From contig JAFFSR010000351.1 of assembly GCA_017163975.1 (NCBI GenBank), forward strand, positions 1,787,001 through 1,851,000: a stretch of DNA of 64,000 bases. The letters run 5' to 3'. Source of the stretch: Anastatus disparis (lineage: Eukaryota > Arthropoda > Insecta > Hymenoptera > Eupelmidae). The notes under the pieces are model-generated. The model was not told where the DNA came from, did no database searches, and worked only from the letters and a program-made list of their open reading frames with translations. Both the position numbers and the translations under genes were made by a program. This document shows positions 21,220 through 34,555 of the stretch, piece by piece. How positions within the stretch are numbered: position 1 is the stretch's first letter; every line of letters starts with the position of its first letter.

Positions 21220-23525
21220 TTAACTTTTTCTTTTATTCTCTTAATATCACTCTTTTTCTTTTTCATATTATTCTGTTATACTGTTCTTATTTATCACTTT
21301 CTTCTTTTCTTTTTCATTTTTAGTTTTTATGAAATACTATAATACATTTCTTTCTTTCACACTTTCACTATCACATTTTAAAATTCCTTATTTTTTAATT
21401 CTAGTTCTTCTCCTTCTTGTATTCTTCATTTTCTATTTCTCTTCTTTCCTGTCTTTCCTTTGGAGTCAAAGGCTTGTCCACTTTAAAACCTTCTTTGGTT
21501 CTCTACTGTCTAATTTTTTTAGTAGGTAGTCCCTGTCTTCTTTTTCCTTGAACAAGAGCCAAAAGAATTTTTTGTTGTCTCTTTTTCGTATTATTCTCCA
21601 TTCCGATTTTCCGATTGTTCCCTCCAACCATCTACCAATTTCTTCTTTTTTCTTTCCGTCGGATCTTAAAATTAGTATTCTTTCTTTTCCGTACTTTTTG
21701 CATACTTGTCCTTTCACTTTCATTCTTTCTTTCTATCTTTGTTTTTCTCTTACTCCTTCATTATTTTCTTTGTATTTTTCATTTTCTCATTTATTTCATC
21801 TAGTTCATATCTGTGCTCTAATTCTTTTTCACACAGCTGATCCACTATTTTTCTTAAATTCTCCTTTAACCCACTTTCTTTTTATGGAAAAACTTCCTTA
21901 TATTTTTCTTCAAAACAAATTTCCTTACAAATTTGGCTACTATAGCATCCATCATTTTAACTTATAATTCTTTCTCCTGTAACTTCATTCTTTCTTTCAT
22001 TATTTCTTTCTCTTTTAATAAATTTTCTTTATCCAATGTTTATAGCATTTCCTCTTCCTTATTTGATTTTCTTCCTTCATTTGCATACTTATTCTGTTTA
22101 TCTTAACTTTTATCATCTTTCTCTTTATTTTTCCCTTCTATTTTATTCAGCAAGTACAATATTTTCCTTGCTACTTAAATTTCGCTATTCTTAATTTTTA
22201 GAATCACATTTAACCTCTTTCTTATTTCTTTTTTCTTTTATCACTTTTTAAAAAAAATTATTCTTTTATTTAATCTTCGTATATTTATTTTGCTTTCAAT
22301 TTTTTCCCTTTATCTTTATTTATTTTAGCTTTAGTTTCTCCTTATATTCTTCTAAATATTCTTTTATTTTAAACTCTACGTGGTTTCACCTTGAGATTTT
22401 CTCATCTTATTTACACTTGTGACTCTTCTATCTATTTCCCTTAGCTCCCACTTGTGGAGCTATCTTTAGCTCTCCGTTCTTTGTATTGTGTTACTTCTTC
22501 GTTTCTGTCTCTCTTCCTATCTTGCTTCTAATCCACTCTATTCTTGCCATTCTCGCTGCTTAAAGCTTGTTATATTTTAGCAGTTCGATCAATTTTAATC
22601 CTTCTATTTCTGTATACATTTTTGAACTATATATTTTTATGTTTCTCCCTCCTCTTTACATAGTCTACATTTTCTTTCATCCTCCTTCAGCCAATGTTTG
22701 TTTTCTTCATTTTCATTTCCCATTTTAAATATGGCTATTCTCTTTATATTTATGCTTTTATCTATGTCATGATTTAATAAATAGCTCGGTAAAGATGTCC
22801 AACTACTGACCATATATTAATTTTTCTACAGTATTTTGATTTTTCTATTTTTGACCAAAGGTTACTCCATTCGATTTCTTTACTTTTTTCTTCTATTTCC
22901 TTATAAAATTTTTCTTTTTCTATTTTTTCAAAATACTTATAAATTAAGTATCCTCTTTTTTCTAGTTCTATTCTCACTTTTTCGCTTTCAATATTTTTTT
23001 TTTATTCCTTTTGTTTTATCTTTTTTCCTTCTTTCTTTGTTTTTTTTCCTTTTTTCCTCTAATCTTTATTTTATTTTCTTCCCAACATGTTTTTATTAAT
23101 TCTTTGTACTTAAATTATCATATTTTTTATTTAACTGCTCTTATTATATTTTATAAATAATTTCTTTTAGTTTCTATTAGTAGAACGTAATCAGGGGTGT
23201 CCTCTCAATTCATTTCTAAATCCTCTCTTATTTCCCATCCTCATATTTCAACTCCATTCATATCACACTGATATAAGTGTATAAAATAGTTATTATTCTC
23301 TTTTTCCGATTATTTTGAAACATTTTTCTGCTGAGCTCCACACTTTCCCTAATATTATATTAGCTTTTTGATCCTTTACATGTTTTTCTTCTTTATTTCC
23401 TTGCAGTTTGTATCCTAAGTAGTTTATGGTTTAACCACTTCTATCTCTTTTCCTTTCCATGTATATAATTCCATCTTCCTTCTTCCTCCTGCTTTTCCAA
23501 ATTCCATAATCTTTGATTTTTAACC
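21220..23525 (-). mobile_element. 5'-truncated minus-strand copy of the three-ORF LINE
   Basis: On the minus strand the order matches the full-length LINE at 50868-56924. First comes ORF2 sequence KSKIMEFGKAGGRRK then WKGKEIE near 23500-23440 (compare KSKIMEVRKEGAKRK and WNGKEIEE). Next is EKSKEIEWSNLWSKIEKSKY near 22850 (compare EKSKEIEWVEMWERLERSKY). Last is an ORF3-like segment at 21466-21723. RT and endonuclease are missing, so the copy is 5'-truncated near 23525. It has accumulated many stops. Confidence 0.8.
21466..21723 (-). pseudogene. LINE ORF3-like RRM-type domain fragment
   Basis: The 85-codon open frame reads GKERILILRSDGKKKEEI, EWRIIRKRDNKKFFWLLF and KEKEDRDYLLKKLDSREPKK. It parallels the ORF3 of the LINE at 56 kb (KERILVLKRGERSIEEL, AEWIIFENKSERDLLLQRF) at the same distance downstream of the ORF2 tail, about 1.1-1.2 kb. 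The upstream minus-strand sequence (about 21730-22200) is purine-rich Lys/Glu-coding debris, as expected of the coiled-coil part. Confidence 0.7.
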
Positions 23526-23744
23526 GACTTCAAAAAGGAGGAGGTTCTCAATTCGACTAAATTTTTTTTTTTTTTTTTCATGTCTGTTACCTCATAACTC
23601 CGTCATTTCTTAACCAGTTCGAAAAAACTTTTTCTTATCTGATAGAGAATGTCTGCAGGAAGGTTCCATACGTGTCCTATAATTATTGGGCCAATATTCG
23701 GTTTGTATGACCCAATTATCAAATTAAGAAAACTGGGAGTTTTG

Positions 23745-23785
<41 letters not shown>

Positions 23786-23800
23786 CTGAGCTTGAATAAG
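23521..23800. repeat. Dispersed insect-type repeat plus (CT)n run
   Basis: It begins AACCGACTTCAAAAAGGAGG then AGGTTCTCAATTCG and continues with GTTACCTCATAACTCCGTC. From memory this wording recurs as a dispersed repeat in many insect genomes; I cannot name the family with certainty. It ends in a (CT)n microsatellite at about 23750-23782. Confidence 0.5.
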
Positions 23801-23859
23801 AAAAGAATAGATTAATTTAAAAATGCAACTAAATAATTATCATGATATTTACTACAAGC

Positions 23860-24185
23860 TAATGTATTTTTTTTCTAAAACTTTGCAGTAACTTTCTAGG
23901 AACATTAATATATTCTTCCTGTAATATTCTGTGAAAGGGTGCAAGAAGTTTAAATAGAATCTTCCGCAAAATGTTACTGCAAGCTTTCTGCAAGATGTAA
24001 AGTAATCTTCCAAATAACATTCGGATATAACTTTTCGGAAGCTTACTGAAAGCTATTTTGTAATGTTCCATTTAGCCCTCATGGAATATTACATGTAAGC
24101 TTCCCTGAACCTTCCGTAAAGCTTACATTGGAATCTTCCCCGAACCTTTTGATGGAAGCTTCCCGAATCTTTCGTGCTATGTGTT
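23860..24185. repeat. Degenerate short-word repeat (AAGCTTCC/GGAAGCTT)
   Basis: Words such as GAAGCTTACTGAAAGC, GTAAGCTTCCCTGAACC and GAATCTTCC recur every 12-25 bp in both orientations. The right end TTTCGTGCTATGTGTT resembles TTTCATGCTATGTGGG at the right end of the satellite element at 39788-41605, so the two may be related. The minus-strand frame at 23859-24071 is a read of the repeat. Confidence 0.6.
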
Positions 24186-24717
24186 AAATAAAATTGTTTA
24201 TTTTAATAATTATAGCGTTGAAATTAATTTTTATGAAAATATTATTCGATTGACATTTACAGTATTATTTTAGCTGTATTTAAAAAGTTACTTGTCATCA
24301 ATAAAAAAATATTAAAATTTTTTAATTAATAATCTATTAATATCAAGAATTTTTTAAAAATTATAATATTTATGATATGCAAACCTTACTTGTGATACAT
24401 ACACTTTGTAATATTTGTATCTCATTAAAATTTTATATTAGATGCAAAAAAGATTGTTAAGTAATTGCAAATAGTTATTTTATTATTCTGTAATATTCGA
24501 ATTTAAAATTAACCAAAAATGTTTATTTTAATCTTATGGTTTTTTCTATTTAAATTTCGTATTTCATATATATAAAAAACATTTGTAAAGATATTTTTAT
24601 TAGAAATAAGCACGTAATTTTTTTTCAAGCATGTTTCACGTAAAAATTAATTTCATAATTTAAATTCATGGTCGTATGTTAAGGTCTGGAAATTATAGCT
24701 GTTACTCAGTTCCTAGT
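24186..24717. other. AT-rich spacer
   Basis: Nothing supportable is seen. Confidence 0.5.
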
Positions 24718-24958
24718 TTTCAGTTTATTTATATCAAATATCACACTATCTTTGTTTTTTTTATGGAACTGGAGTAAGAAATAGTCTTTTGATGGAATAA
24801 CTTATGCAATTTTTTACTTTAAGCACATGTGTACATATATTTTTATATTATGTTTAATCGAAACTTCAATATAATGAATGCCTATTAACGTAAAACCCAT
24901 TAAATTGTATAACAATTTTTAACAGTTAATAAATATAATGTAAATCATATCATATATT
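24718..24958 (+). repeat. Dispersed repeat, copy B (without the insertion)
   Basis: It matches 1335-1690 in the same orientation but lacks that copy's ~125-bp insertion. The junction here reads TATGTTTAATCGAAACTTC, which serves as the empty site. Confidence 0.7.
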
Positions 24959-25379
24959 TTAATATAATAATTAAAAAGTGAAAATTAGTAAATTAATAAA
25001 TTAACGAATACAGGAGACAAATAACACGATGAAAACAATTCAGGTCAAAGCGGCGGCCAAATAGAACAGTGCAAGAAAGAAAAGTACGCTAAAGGAACCG
25101 AATTCAATACCAATAAATTTCTCAAACGAAAAATAAATGAAAATAACAATAGGAATAATAAAAAAAAGTAAAAATAATAGTAATAAAATAATAAATAAAT
25201 AAATGCGAGAGACAAATAGCAAACAAATTCAGTTGACCTCAATGAAGATCAAGGCTCAGCGGCTGAATGAATCAGCAAAGGAAGGAGAAGTACAAGCTGA
25301 ATAGGATGCTAAAAAAAGATACGGGCAGGTGGCAAGCTTAGAATAAGCGAGAAGCCTGACAGCAATGAACGGCTTCACA

Positions 25380-26183
25380 TAAAACTGTGAAGTTAACGTA
25401 GGGGAGTATAAAAAGAATTTAGCGAAGTGGAAGCGGAATAAAGTGAAGAATAAAAGAGATCAGGCCATCCCTGAAAAAAATACAGAGTGAAGGGACATTA
25501 AATCCAATTCATGTGGAGCAATCATCCGAAGTTAGTGCTAAAATTGGAAATAAAAGCTTTGGCGGAGTCCCAAAAAAAGGAAACCGAAACGATAACGGCA
25601 GAAATTCATTACCAATAAACTTCAAGCTGACCTCATTCTATTCAACTGAAGATATGGTTTCCAGAAAAGAATCATACAGGGAGGTCCGAATGGAAACCAA
25701 TCGTATGACTCCAACTCATACGAACGTGCAAAAAAAAGATACTGCTGTTAGCAGCAAGCATAGATTCTCGAAGTTAGTATAAGAAACCCATAGGAAGATT
25801 AGAGTATAAAAAGCTTTGAGCTTGTAGGCAAAGTCTCTTCAGATCGAACCACCAGCGGAGCAACAGCTCTCTTCCAGATCGGATGAAAATGGGGCTAAAC
25901 TCTTTTTCCCGACCAAACTCTTGCTGACCACGTCGATTTTGCCAAGCAGCCGGAACGTCACCAGATCCAGCAGCAGCCAACCACCGCCCATCTGCAAGTC
26001 ATCAGCCTAAGAGACGAAAATTTAAAGAAAGAAGAAGTTTTATTTTAACGCACGAATTCCAGAGACAACTGTACCAATCAGAGAAAAAGGCTGACGTTGT
26101 TGGGAAAGCAGCGATCGAAACAAGAAAAATAAAGGTAGAGAGTTTTTCAAATTTCTTTATTGTAAATCTTAAGGGGGAAAACA
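25380..26183 (+). other. Possible LTR with promoter and primer-binding site
   Basis: A TATA-like AGAGTATAAAAAGCTTTGAG lies at 25802-25821, followed by GC-richer leader DNA. The segment ends AAAACA at 26183, followed at once by TGGCGCAGAAACGCG. LTRs end in CA, and many insect gypsy-type elements have a primer-binding site beginning TGGCGC. The left boundary is uncertain and no second LTR was found, so this is a tentative call. Small ORFs within it show no domain. Confidence 0.3.
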
Positions 26184-27353
26184 TGGCGCAGAAACGCGTT
26201 GCTCCTATAGCTCATACGTGGATTAAAGGTAGAGCGTTTGTCGATTGTTGTAATTAAAATTTAAGCTAGAAAAACATAACAAAAGAAAATTCAAGAAATA
26301 ATAAATAATTTGGCATATGGTAGCGTAGTTCGCCCTGAAGCGAAATAGTAAAAAATAAGGGAAATAATAAATAATGTACGAAGCAAAGCTTCTCGTTTGG
26401 ATTATGGAAAATAAAAAAAGAATAAATAAATTTATGTAACCCTAGAAATTTCATGGGTGTTTACTAATTTATTTAACCTATCCTTGCTGTCCCTTTTTGA
26501 GACTCCCAATCCCGAAGACGTAGCGCTCACGCGTTAGTCAAAAGGAAGTCGATGGATGGCTGAAATTCAGTCATTCATTTGAAAAAATTTTATAATAATT
26601 TAGCTTATATGCTGAACGTAACACACTTAACCGTCGGTCGCAGCTAATATAATATATGTTTAAGTATTATAAGTTAAAAACTGGTGCATCGGCCCATAAA
26701 ACAAAAAAAAGAGAGAGCAGGGATGAAAAATAAATTGAAAATATCATTGTCTTTCATTTCGTGTGAATAAAAAAAAAATTTATTATAATAATATGAAGAG
26801 AAATTTTTTTTTTTTAAAGAAAAAGAAAAACGTAAAAACAAGTACATGGGCATAAGTTAAAAAAAATTTTTTTTTTGGGCTAATAAGTAAAAATTTTTGT
26901 AATTATGCAAAAGGTAAAGATTTTATTTTTTAGAAATACGTAAAATAAATTCTAGTGTTATATTTAAATACTGTTAATTCGGCACTTGGTAAAAAAAAAA
27001 GAAGAGAGAAATAAAGTAAAAATTCAATTTAAAATGTTATTAGAGAAGACAAAATTTTTAATAGCGTGTGAAAAACAATTTTTTTTTATTTTGAAGAAAT
27101 AAATTAAATCAATTTTAATATCATATTAAGATGGTTGTGCAGTATTTTGCAGAGTTTTTAAAGCAGTTTATTGTGTGAATTATAGAAAAATAACTGGAAA
27201 TATTATACCGTAACAGAGAATTTTTATGAAAAATCTATGCCGGAAATTAATAAAAGGAATGATGGTGATTTGACGGATATTTAAAAGTTAAAGGATTGAT
27301 AATTTTAATATTCAAAAAATTTTTTTTAAATATATATTATTGTGTGAAATATC
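26184..27353. other. AT-rich stretch, no gene seen
   Basis: Mostly A/T-run sequence. A GC-richer patch at 26480-26540 (CCCAATCCCGAAGACGTAGC) has no assigned role. Confidence 0.5.
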
Positions 27354-28706
27354 TTACTATTATATAAAAGAACAGCGTTTGTTTGAATGTTCTCAATTAT
27401 CTCAAAAACTACTAAACCGATCGTTTTCAAATTTTAAATTTAAATTCTTTATAATGTGACGAGTGTCATAGGCTATATGAATAATTACTATTTTAATCAA
27501 TAATTTCAATAAAATAATTATAGACCTAGATCCTAAAGCGTGGGGAATAGGGACTACTTTTTTTCGGCATTCTGCGGTCAACATGCTCTATCCTTGCTAC
27601 TTTCCTTGGTTGCCCAATAGGTGGCGACCGATTTTGTCTTTCACTTTATTAAACTGGTACGGTAGTAATACTTATACACCTATGATATTCCGTAACTTCA
27701 ACACAATAAATTTTTATTGTATATTCTTTAATCACAGAGTAATATTACCTCGGATTATTCAATGAAATATTTTCCTATTCCATTAGGCAGAATAAAAAAT
27801 TAGACAATTTTCTTAACTTTAGAAAAAATTTTATATCTTATTCAAGGAAATTTTTTATTCCTCAAATATTTATTGGCTTATACATGAGAATTTAACCCTT
27901 CATGGTTGATAAAATAATTTTAAAAATAACGAATAATCATGTATGATTTGCGATTTTTTCTAAAAATTTTATTCCAAATATATTAACAAAAAATATAAGA
28001 TGTTTGACCCGCGTTCAAATCACGTTAATTTTATTCAAAATACAATTTCTCATAGATTTTTCACTGAAACAAATATTTCAGCAAATTTTCGAAAAAAATA
28101 CATTTTTTCAATATTATATATATTTATTTTAATTTTTTTTAAAGATAAAAATTAAATTATTTTGTACTTTTTTCATATCACTTTAATTTTAATTACTTAC
28201 GATTTTTTTATTAAGAATGACACTTCGTTCACTTCTTAATAGGTGGCGACCTATTTTGCCGCTCACTCTACTAGATTAGCACGGTATAGGTACTTATATC
28301 GCGAGGATAATGCGAACTCCTTATCGGCAATAGATTTTTATTGCACTTATTTCCTATCATTGTTGAACATTCATATTTATTAATGAATATCTCTTTCACG
28401 ATTTTGATTTGTTAAAAAAATTTTCTATCGTCAATTTAAACATATTTTTTGACTTATTGGTACCAAATTGAACATATATCGAAAAATAAAAAAAAAAATT
28501 CAATGCTTATTTTTTCTACAAATAAAAATTATTTTAAATGAATATTCATTCTATTATCACATGGTTCACAAACCAAAAATGTTGTGTATTCCGAAGTTTT
28601 GTAAGAGTACGATTTAATAAATAATAGTTTTTGAGATTCTATTTCTATACCTAACGACTTCTGCCCAACTATTGCGCGGGCGAAGCCGAGTCGGGGGGTG
28701 CTAGTA
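27354..28706 (+). mobile_element. Non-autonomous Helitron-like element
   Basis: The left end TCTTACTATTATATAAAAGA is followed by ~215 bp shared with the ends at 29575-29807 and 36500-36722, including CTCAAAAACTACTAAACCGA. The right end, GCGCGGGCGAAGCCGAGTCG then GGGGGTGCTAGT, forms a GC-rich hairpin followed by CTAGT. This fits Helitron 3' ends (hairpin plus CTRR), with A/T at the insertion point. Inside, a degenerate direct repeat starts at about 27618 and 28240 (AATAGGTGGCGACC.ATTTTG). There is no transposase. Whether it is Helitron1 or Helentron type is not decidable by eye. Confidence 0.65.
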
Positions 28707-28783
28707 AATAATATTCTTCCTCTCAAATTCTCTTTGCATGTATTCCTTTTCTAAGGCTACTTGATCCTGTACGTTATCTTTAA

Positions 28784-29412
28784 AAAACACATTTTGTGAC
28801 AGTCAAAAGCTCCATTCTAGCCGATAGTGGTAGCGTCAGAGCGGGAAATTAAAAAATTTCCAAAATAAAAATATTTAAAAAAATACTTTTCATGATTTTA
28901 TAATTAATAATAAATTCAAAGAAAGAAAGTCACTATAACAGAATTAATTTGTTGCACTTATTTATAATTTATAAATATTGCATAATTTTTAAATTATTTA
29001 AATAATTATAAATAAGAGCAATAAATTTATTTTGTTACAGTAACTTTCTTTCTTTAAATTTATTATTAATTATAAAATCATAAAAAGTATTTTTTTTAAT
29101 ACTTTTATTTTGGAAATTTTTTAATTTCCCGCTCTAACGCTACCACTATCGGCATCGCTGATTCCATGATGAAATTTTCCAACTGGTTTTATAGTTATAG
29201 AACAAAATAAAAAGTGTTATTTTTGTTGATTTTGTAATTGTTACAGTAAAGAAAGTTTTAAAGTTTTAAATAAATGTTCAAATGATATTTTTTCTCTTTT
29301 GAGATTAGTTTTTAAAAATATTCCATAGTTTTTAAAATGATATCACAATTGACATTCCGATAAAAGTTTCATCCAAATCTTTGGTGGTTTTATTGTCATA
29401 AGACGCACTGTA
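28784..29412 (-). mobile_element. Truncated Tc1 5' end in the left arm
   Basis: It ends in the Tc1-type terminus CGCACTGTA at 29412 and matches 36894-37520 in reverse. That region is the 5' part of the Tc1 element in the right arm. The left copy stops at 28784 inside the element, before the transposase start. So this arm ends within Tc1 and was copied from, or converted to, the right arm. Confidence 0.8.
28820..29153. mobile_element. 334-bp palindromic MITE (left-arm copy)
   Basis: Terminal arms GCCGATAGTGGTAGCGTCAG and complement extend nearly to the centre (about 28985). The loop is AT-rich. It is inserted between the Tc1 terminus and the transposase start, and is duplicated at 37153-37484 as part of the giant inverted repeat. 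Confidence 0.9.
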
Positions 29413-29574
29413 TAATTTTTCTTTTAATTTCTTCTCCTGGCTGCAATTGTGATTAATTTTTGGAACATTTTCGTAATTATTAAATAATTTATTATCTTTC
29501 TGTTTCATATTTTCTGTTCTCATCCGAGAAAACGCATTGTTCGGGTCTTCGTCCCACGTTTCCTCCTTTTTTTA
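29413..29574 (-). other. Short acidic open frame of unknown origin (left copy)
   Basis: The minus strand encodes an open stretch reading EETWDEDPNNAFSRMRTEN, continuing to NYENVPKINHN and then into the Tc1 end. An identical frame lies at 36735-36890 in the right arm. It shows no domain I recognise and could be a captured gene scrap. Nothing shows that it is translated. Confidence 0.3.
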
Positions 29575-29807
29575 TCTTGCTATTATATAAAAGGACAGCG
29601 TTCGTTCGAATGTTCTCAATTATCTCAAAAACTACTAAACCGATCGTTTTCAAATTTTAAATTTAAATTCTTTATAATGTGACGGGTGTCATAGGCTATA
29701 TAAATAATTACTTTTTTAATCAATAATTTCAATAAAATAATTATAGATCTAGATCTTAACGCGTAGGGAATAGGGACTACTTTTTTTCGGCATTCTGCGG
29801 TCAACAT
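29575..29807 (+). mobile_element. Helitron-like 5' end, left arm
   Basis: It matches the first ~230 bp of the element at 27354-28706 (CTATTATATAAAAGGACAGC to GCGGTCAACAT) and then diverges. The mirror copy is at 36500-36722, so the core of the giant palindrome is bounded by two such ends facing inward. No matching 3' end (hairpin plus CTAGT) was found in this unit. Confidence 0.7.
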
Positions 29808-31719
29808 CAGCTGGGGTTCGATTATTTTTTTGTACCACTATGCTATGTTCAGAGTGTACCAGATCAAAAAGTCGATGCTATAGCTAAGTTCGAATAGCGC
29901 AATTTTTAAATTTGAAATAACTAGATCAAAACTAGTGATAAATTGCGAGGTAACCTGTAAACTCGCACGTGGATTTAAATGTAAACAAATAATAAGATTC
30001 AGAAGAAGCCAGAATCATCTAAAGTTAATGGTATGTTAAGTATGAAAAATTTAAATTTAAGTCAAGTTTATTTTAGAAATATTAAAATAAAATATAATTA
30101 TTTTAATCATAGAAAAAACCATTATGAATTAAGAGCAGCACTTGGATGAGTAAGGTAATAATAAACAATAATCTTAAAAAGAAGAGCTTTTGAGTTCATA
30201 AAATTAAAATTTCAAAAATTAAAATATTTACTTATTATAATTCTAGTGCTATCATGTGAAAATCTGATAAATACTCAAAACGCAGTGACATAATTGAGTT
30301 TTGATTTCTCTAAGAAAAGAAGAAGCTAATTAGCTTATATTATAAATTAATTGAAGCAGGTAAATTATTATATTATAATCTCTTTATTATTCCTTAACCT
30401 AATTTACATTTGTTGTTGTGTCAGCGTGACTGATAAAAAATACATACAAAATACTTAACAATATCAACAAAATAAAAGCTTTTTTTTCTTTATAATCCTA
30501 AATAACAAGACTTGAGATTTATTAATATCCTTTTTTCACACTGGCACAATGTCTAAAATAACTTGTTTCTTAAATATCAATCACTAAATTTTAACTAAAC
30601 AATTCGTATACATTTACTAAGATAATGAATAATAAACTTTTATATGTGAACTGAAGCAAGTTTATTTTGTTGAGATTTAGTTTTTACAATATTTTATGAT
30701 TCTTTGCTAAACATCTAATTTAATATTCATGTGAATATTGAAAAATCATTTTTATCTCTAGAAAGCGAAGACGCTGTTGTTTTTCTTCTGTTGCCTTAAA
30801 TTCTAGGAGTACTATTATGTAAAAGAAAAGATGCAGATCACATTTATGGCTCTTTACCTTAAGACATTATAGAGATTGCTGTAATTTCAATGTACAGGTA
30901 TTGAGTATTGTTTTAAAATTAATTTCCTTTACTAAAATTTGTATTAAAGTTAGAATTTTTTAAATTTTATTTTGAAAACTTTAACTTGTAGTTTATGTAT
31001 TCAGTCAGTCAGTATAAGATAAACTTACACTAGTAGAATTTCCGTAACTTACTAAAATTTTAAACATTATATTCATGCTGATACAAAATAATGCTATAAT
31101 TAATACTAAAATTAAAATTATTTCTTATACTATAGGAAAAATTATTGAATTTGGAGAAATAGCTGAGTGGCCAAAACAATAATAAGGAATGAACAATAAC
31201 AAGAAAGCTGTAATATATGAATGATGTATATAATGGTATTAAATTATTGAATGGTGCGTTAATTTTGTTAAATTAATACCTGGATGCTGTATAGTATAAG
31301 TTTCGTATCTTCGAGACTAAATAAGTGAATTAAACTAATTAATTTACGGTGCTATTTAATTTTTGAATTTAAACTTGTTAAAAAGTCATCAAGCATTATG
31401 TATAATCATTTATAATTATATATTTATATTTATTCGCTTATTTATATGGATATATTATGTAATATTATAATTAATATAAAAAGCATTGTTTATATGTAAA
31501 CTTCTATTTAAAATTAATAAATTTCTACCTATCTCTTAGTGATTTGAGCTTATGGCGTTGCACAGATTAGTTAAAAATAATTGAATGAAGATTAAAATTC
31601 TTTCAGAATAAGCTTCTTAATCATTGATCAGTATTTGCAATAGCAAATTATATCGTACGCTACTATTTAACTGTTTGTACATATTCATTAAAAAGGGTTT
31701 AACGTTTAATTTGCCATAC

Positions 31720-34050
31720 AGTCTCTGTCAAAAGTTCATTTTTCCGATAATCATTATTGTTTTTCTTTAGAAAGTGTTCATTCAATTTTTAGCTTGAAGC
31801 TCTAATTTATTAAATGAGATTAAAACAATCATTTCAAACTTTGATTTAAATATAATGAATTATTAAGAAGTTGTATCGTTTTAAAGTCTCATTTTAGATA
31901 AATTTAACGCAATCATAAAAAATGATGTCAAAATTTAAAAAATGATTTTATTTAATATAGCAACTATTTTCGTTCTGTTCAGTTTTAAATTTAGAATGTA
32001 TTGTCGAGAATAGAATCTCAAAATTTACTTTTCATTCACATTCATTGTCAATTTTTTATGATAAGACAGTGAGTACTGTCTGAGGCATACTTTTTTCATA
32101 GACAATTGGCAATAAATTTGAATGAAAGATTAAAATTCTATCCTCGTAAATAGATTATAAATTTTCAGCTAAACAAAATAAATTTTGTTGCTGTCAAATA
32201 AAATAATATTTGAAACGTTGGTATTATTTTTTCTGATTGTGTTATATTAGAGTAAAAGTTATAAACTGTAAAATGATATAACTTATTAATAATTCATTAT
32301 ATTTAAACTGCATTTAATTTTACTACACAAATGTTAGAAATAATGAGATTCTAAAGAATTCCAATAATATAAATGGTTAAAAAGGGTGAGTGTCCGTCCG
32401 GGTGTTTTTCTGACCCATTGTAAACGAATCATTTTAAAAATAAGATAAAAAAGAAAACTTAAAAGCGTGTATGTACGCTAGTACCATATGTTAAAATAAT
32501 AACTATTTTTGCCACAAAGTAATAAATACTGATTAAAAAATAAATACTTTATTATTCATATGACACGTTGGCAATATATTCGTACAAACTGCAGTATGGG
32601 TTGATGATTTCTAACTCTATTTTATTTTTGAAAAATAAGTTAAAGTTTACAAATCCACTTTGGTTGTTAATAAAAATTTCAAGTTTTAAAAATCAGTCTC
32701 TTGGCGTCCAACGTGTTAAGAAACGGCAGTCAGAATGAGTTCGAAAAGAGAGGATTAAAGATTTTCTTTAACAAATTTCTTCTTGTACTGGATGATTTAG
32801 ATATTATATCTTAGAATTCTGTTTATGAGACAAAGTTAAACAAACTCTTATTTCGTAAAAACTATGTGTAAAATAAATAAACAGCTTTCAATATTATTTG
32901 TAAGATTTTCACATCCTCAAAATAAATCTTATTGTAGAATAAAATTATGCAATATTTAAAGAAATATACTAAGCAAGTAAAATAATATAAGCGAATATTT
33001 TTACTTTCATAAAATATATTTTTTATAAGTTATTTATGTATATACTTATTTTATGTCATAGTTAATTAATAAAATTATGCTTAAATATCAGAAATTAAAT
33101 GTCAATAATCAAGTGAATTAATTATTTATTAAAGAAAAGTAAATTTTGATAATAAATGGTTTTAAAAGTTTTTATAATCATAATATTGGCTTGCAATTAT
33201 ATTTTTTTTAAATTGAATAATATGCTTAGAAGTATACTATTTTACTTTCACATTGTGAAATAAAAATGAATAAAAAATATGAAATATTTAGTACTGCAAA
33301 GCATTTGAATTTTGTAATACCTACATAATACAAGAAAATGATACCTAAAAGCTAAAAATGTTATTACTCGCTTTGTTCACCAATACCGTGAAAACCTCCA
33401 TGACTAATTAGCATCGCTATGATAACATAAACGCAACAACGTTAAAAATTATAATGAAATATTATTTACAACCAATTTTATACTTCAGAAAATTAAAATA
33501 AAGATTTTAATTTTAATTAATATCACATTTCAAAGATAAAAAAATAGTATAACTTAAATAAGACATTTTAATAAATGACATACATTTTAAAGAAATTATT
33601 TTCACATATAGCGTTTTGGAACCGTCAAATTTTTTCAACAAAATTGTTCGAATATCTGGAATTGATATATACATGAAATATTGTACATTAGCTGAAGTTT
33701 CACAAAATAAATTTGAGTAAATAATAATATTTGTTTATGATAATTAAACCAAAATTCCACATTTCACTTATTTTAAAGATTTTTAAGCCGTCAAACTTTA
33801 ATTTATTTCTGATTTATAAAAATGTCTAAATTTCTAATTATCATTTTTTAACAAATTAAGCATTTTTATAAGAAAGTTCAGATTCTTTATTATATATTAC
33901 TTAAACACTAAACATCAACAATTATCAAGTATATTTTTTTTATTACCTGCAAATCACTTACAGTGACATTTTATCATTTATATTTTATCATTTGTATTTT
34001 ATATTATTTTATCTATCTTTACGATAAGACATTGCATGTAACAAACTGCA
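31720..34050. other. Loop of the giant inverted repeat
   Basis: AT-rich, with no coding sequence. It contains an imperfect ~200-bp palindrome at 31975-32180, whose arms include TTCATTCACATTCATTGTCA and a centre near CAGTGAGTACTG. It may be an older MITE. Confidence 0.5.
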
Positions 34051-34555
34051 GAGGACTACTTACAGCTGACTTACGATTAAACATACTTGGATGCTTTTTG
34101 ACGTGTGTACAACAATAAAATAGTAACATATAATATAATTTACTAATGTAAATACTAATCAATGATCAAGAAGCTTATTCCCAAAGAATTTTACTCTTCA
34201 TTCAATTATTTTTAGCTAATCTATGCAACACCATAAGCTCAAACCATTAAGAGGATAGGTAAAAATTTATTAAATTAAAATAGAAATTTACATATTCCTG
34301 TTTTTGTTTCAACATTCTTCAACAAAACTTTTCATATTAATTATAATATTATTCAATAATTTAATGCCATTATATACATCATTTATATATTACAGCTTTC
34401 TTGTTATTGTTTATTCCTTATTATTTTGGCCGCTCAGCTATTTCTCCAAGTTTAATAATTTTTCCTATAATATAAGAATTAATTTTAGATAATGTTTAAA
34501 ATTTTAATAAGTTACGGAAATTCTTCTAGTGTAAGTTTATTTTATCTTACACCGC

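Noticed and set aside
21548..21967. 139-codon plus-strand frame
   Set aside because: Antisense of the truncated LINE copy, with pyrimidine-rich low-complexity content.
25513..25782. 89-codon plus-strand frame in the possible LTR
   Set aside because: No domain, no repeat partner, and composition typical of its A-rich surroundings.
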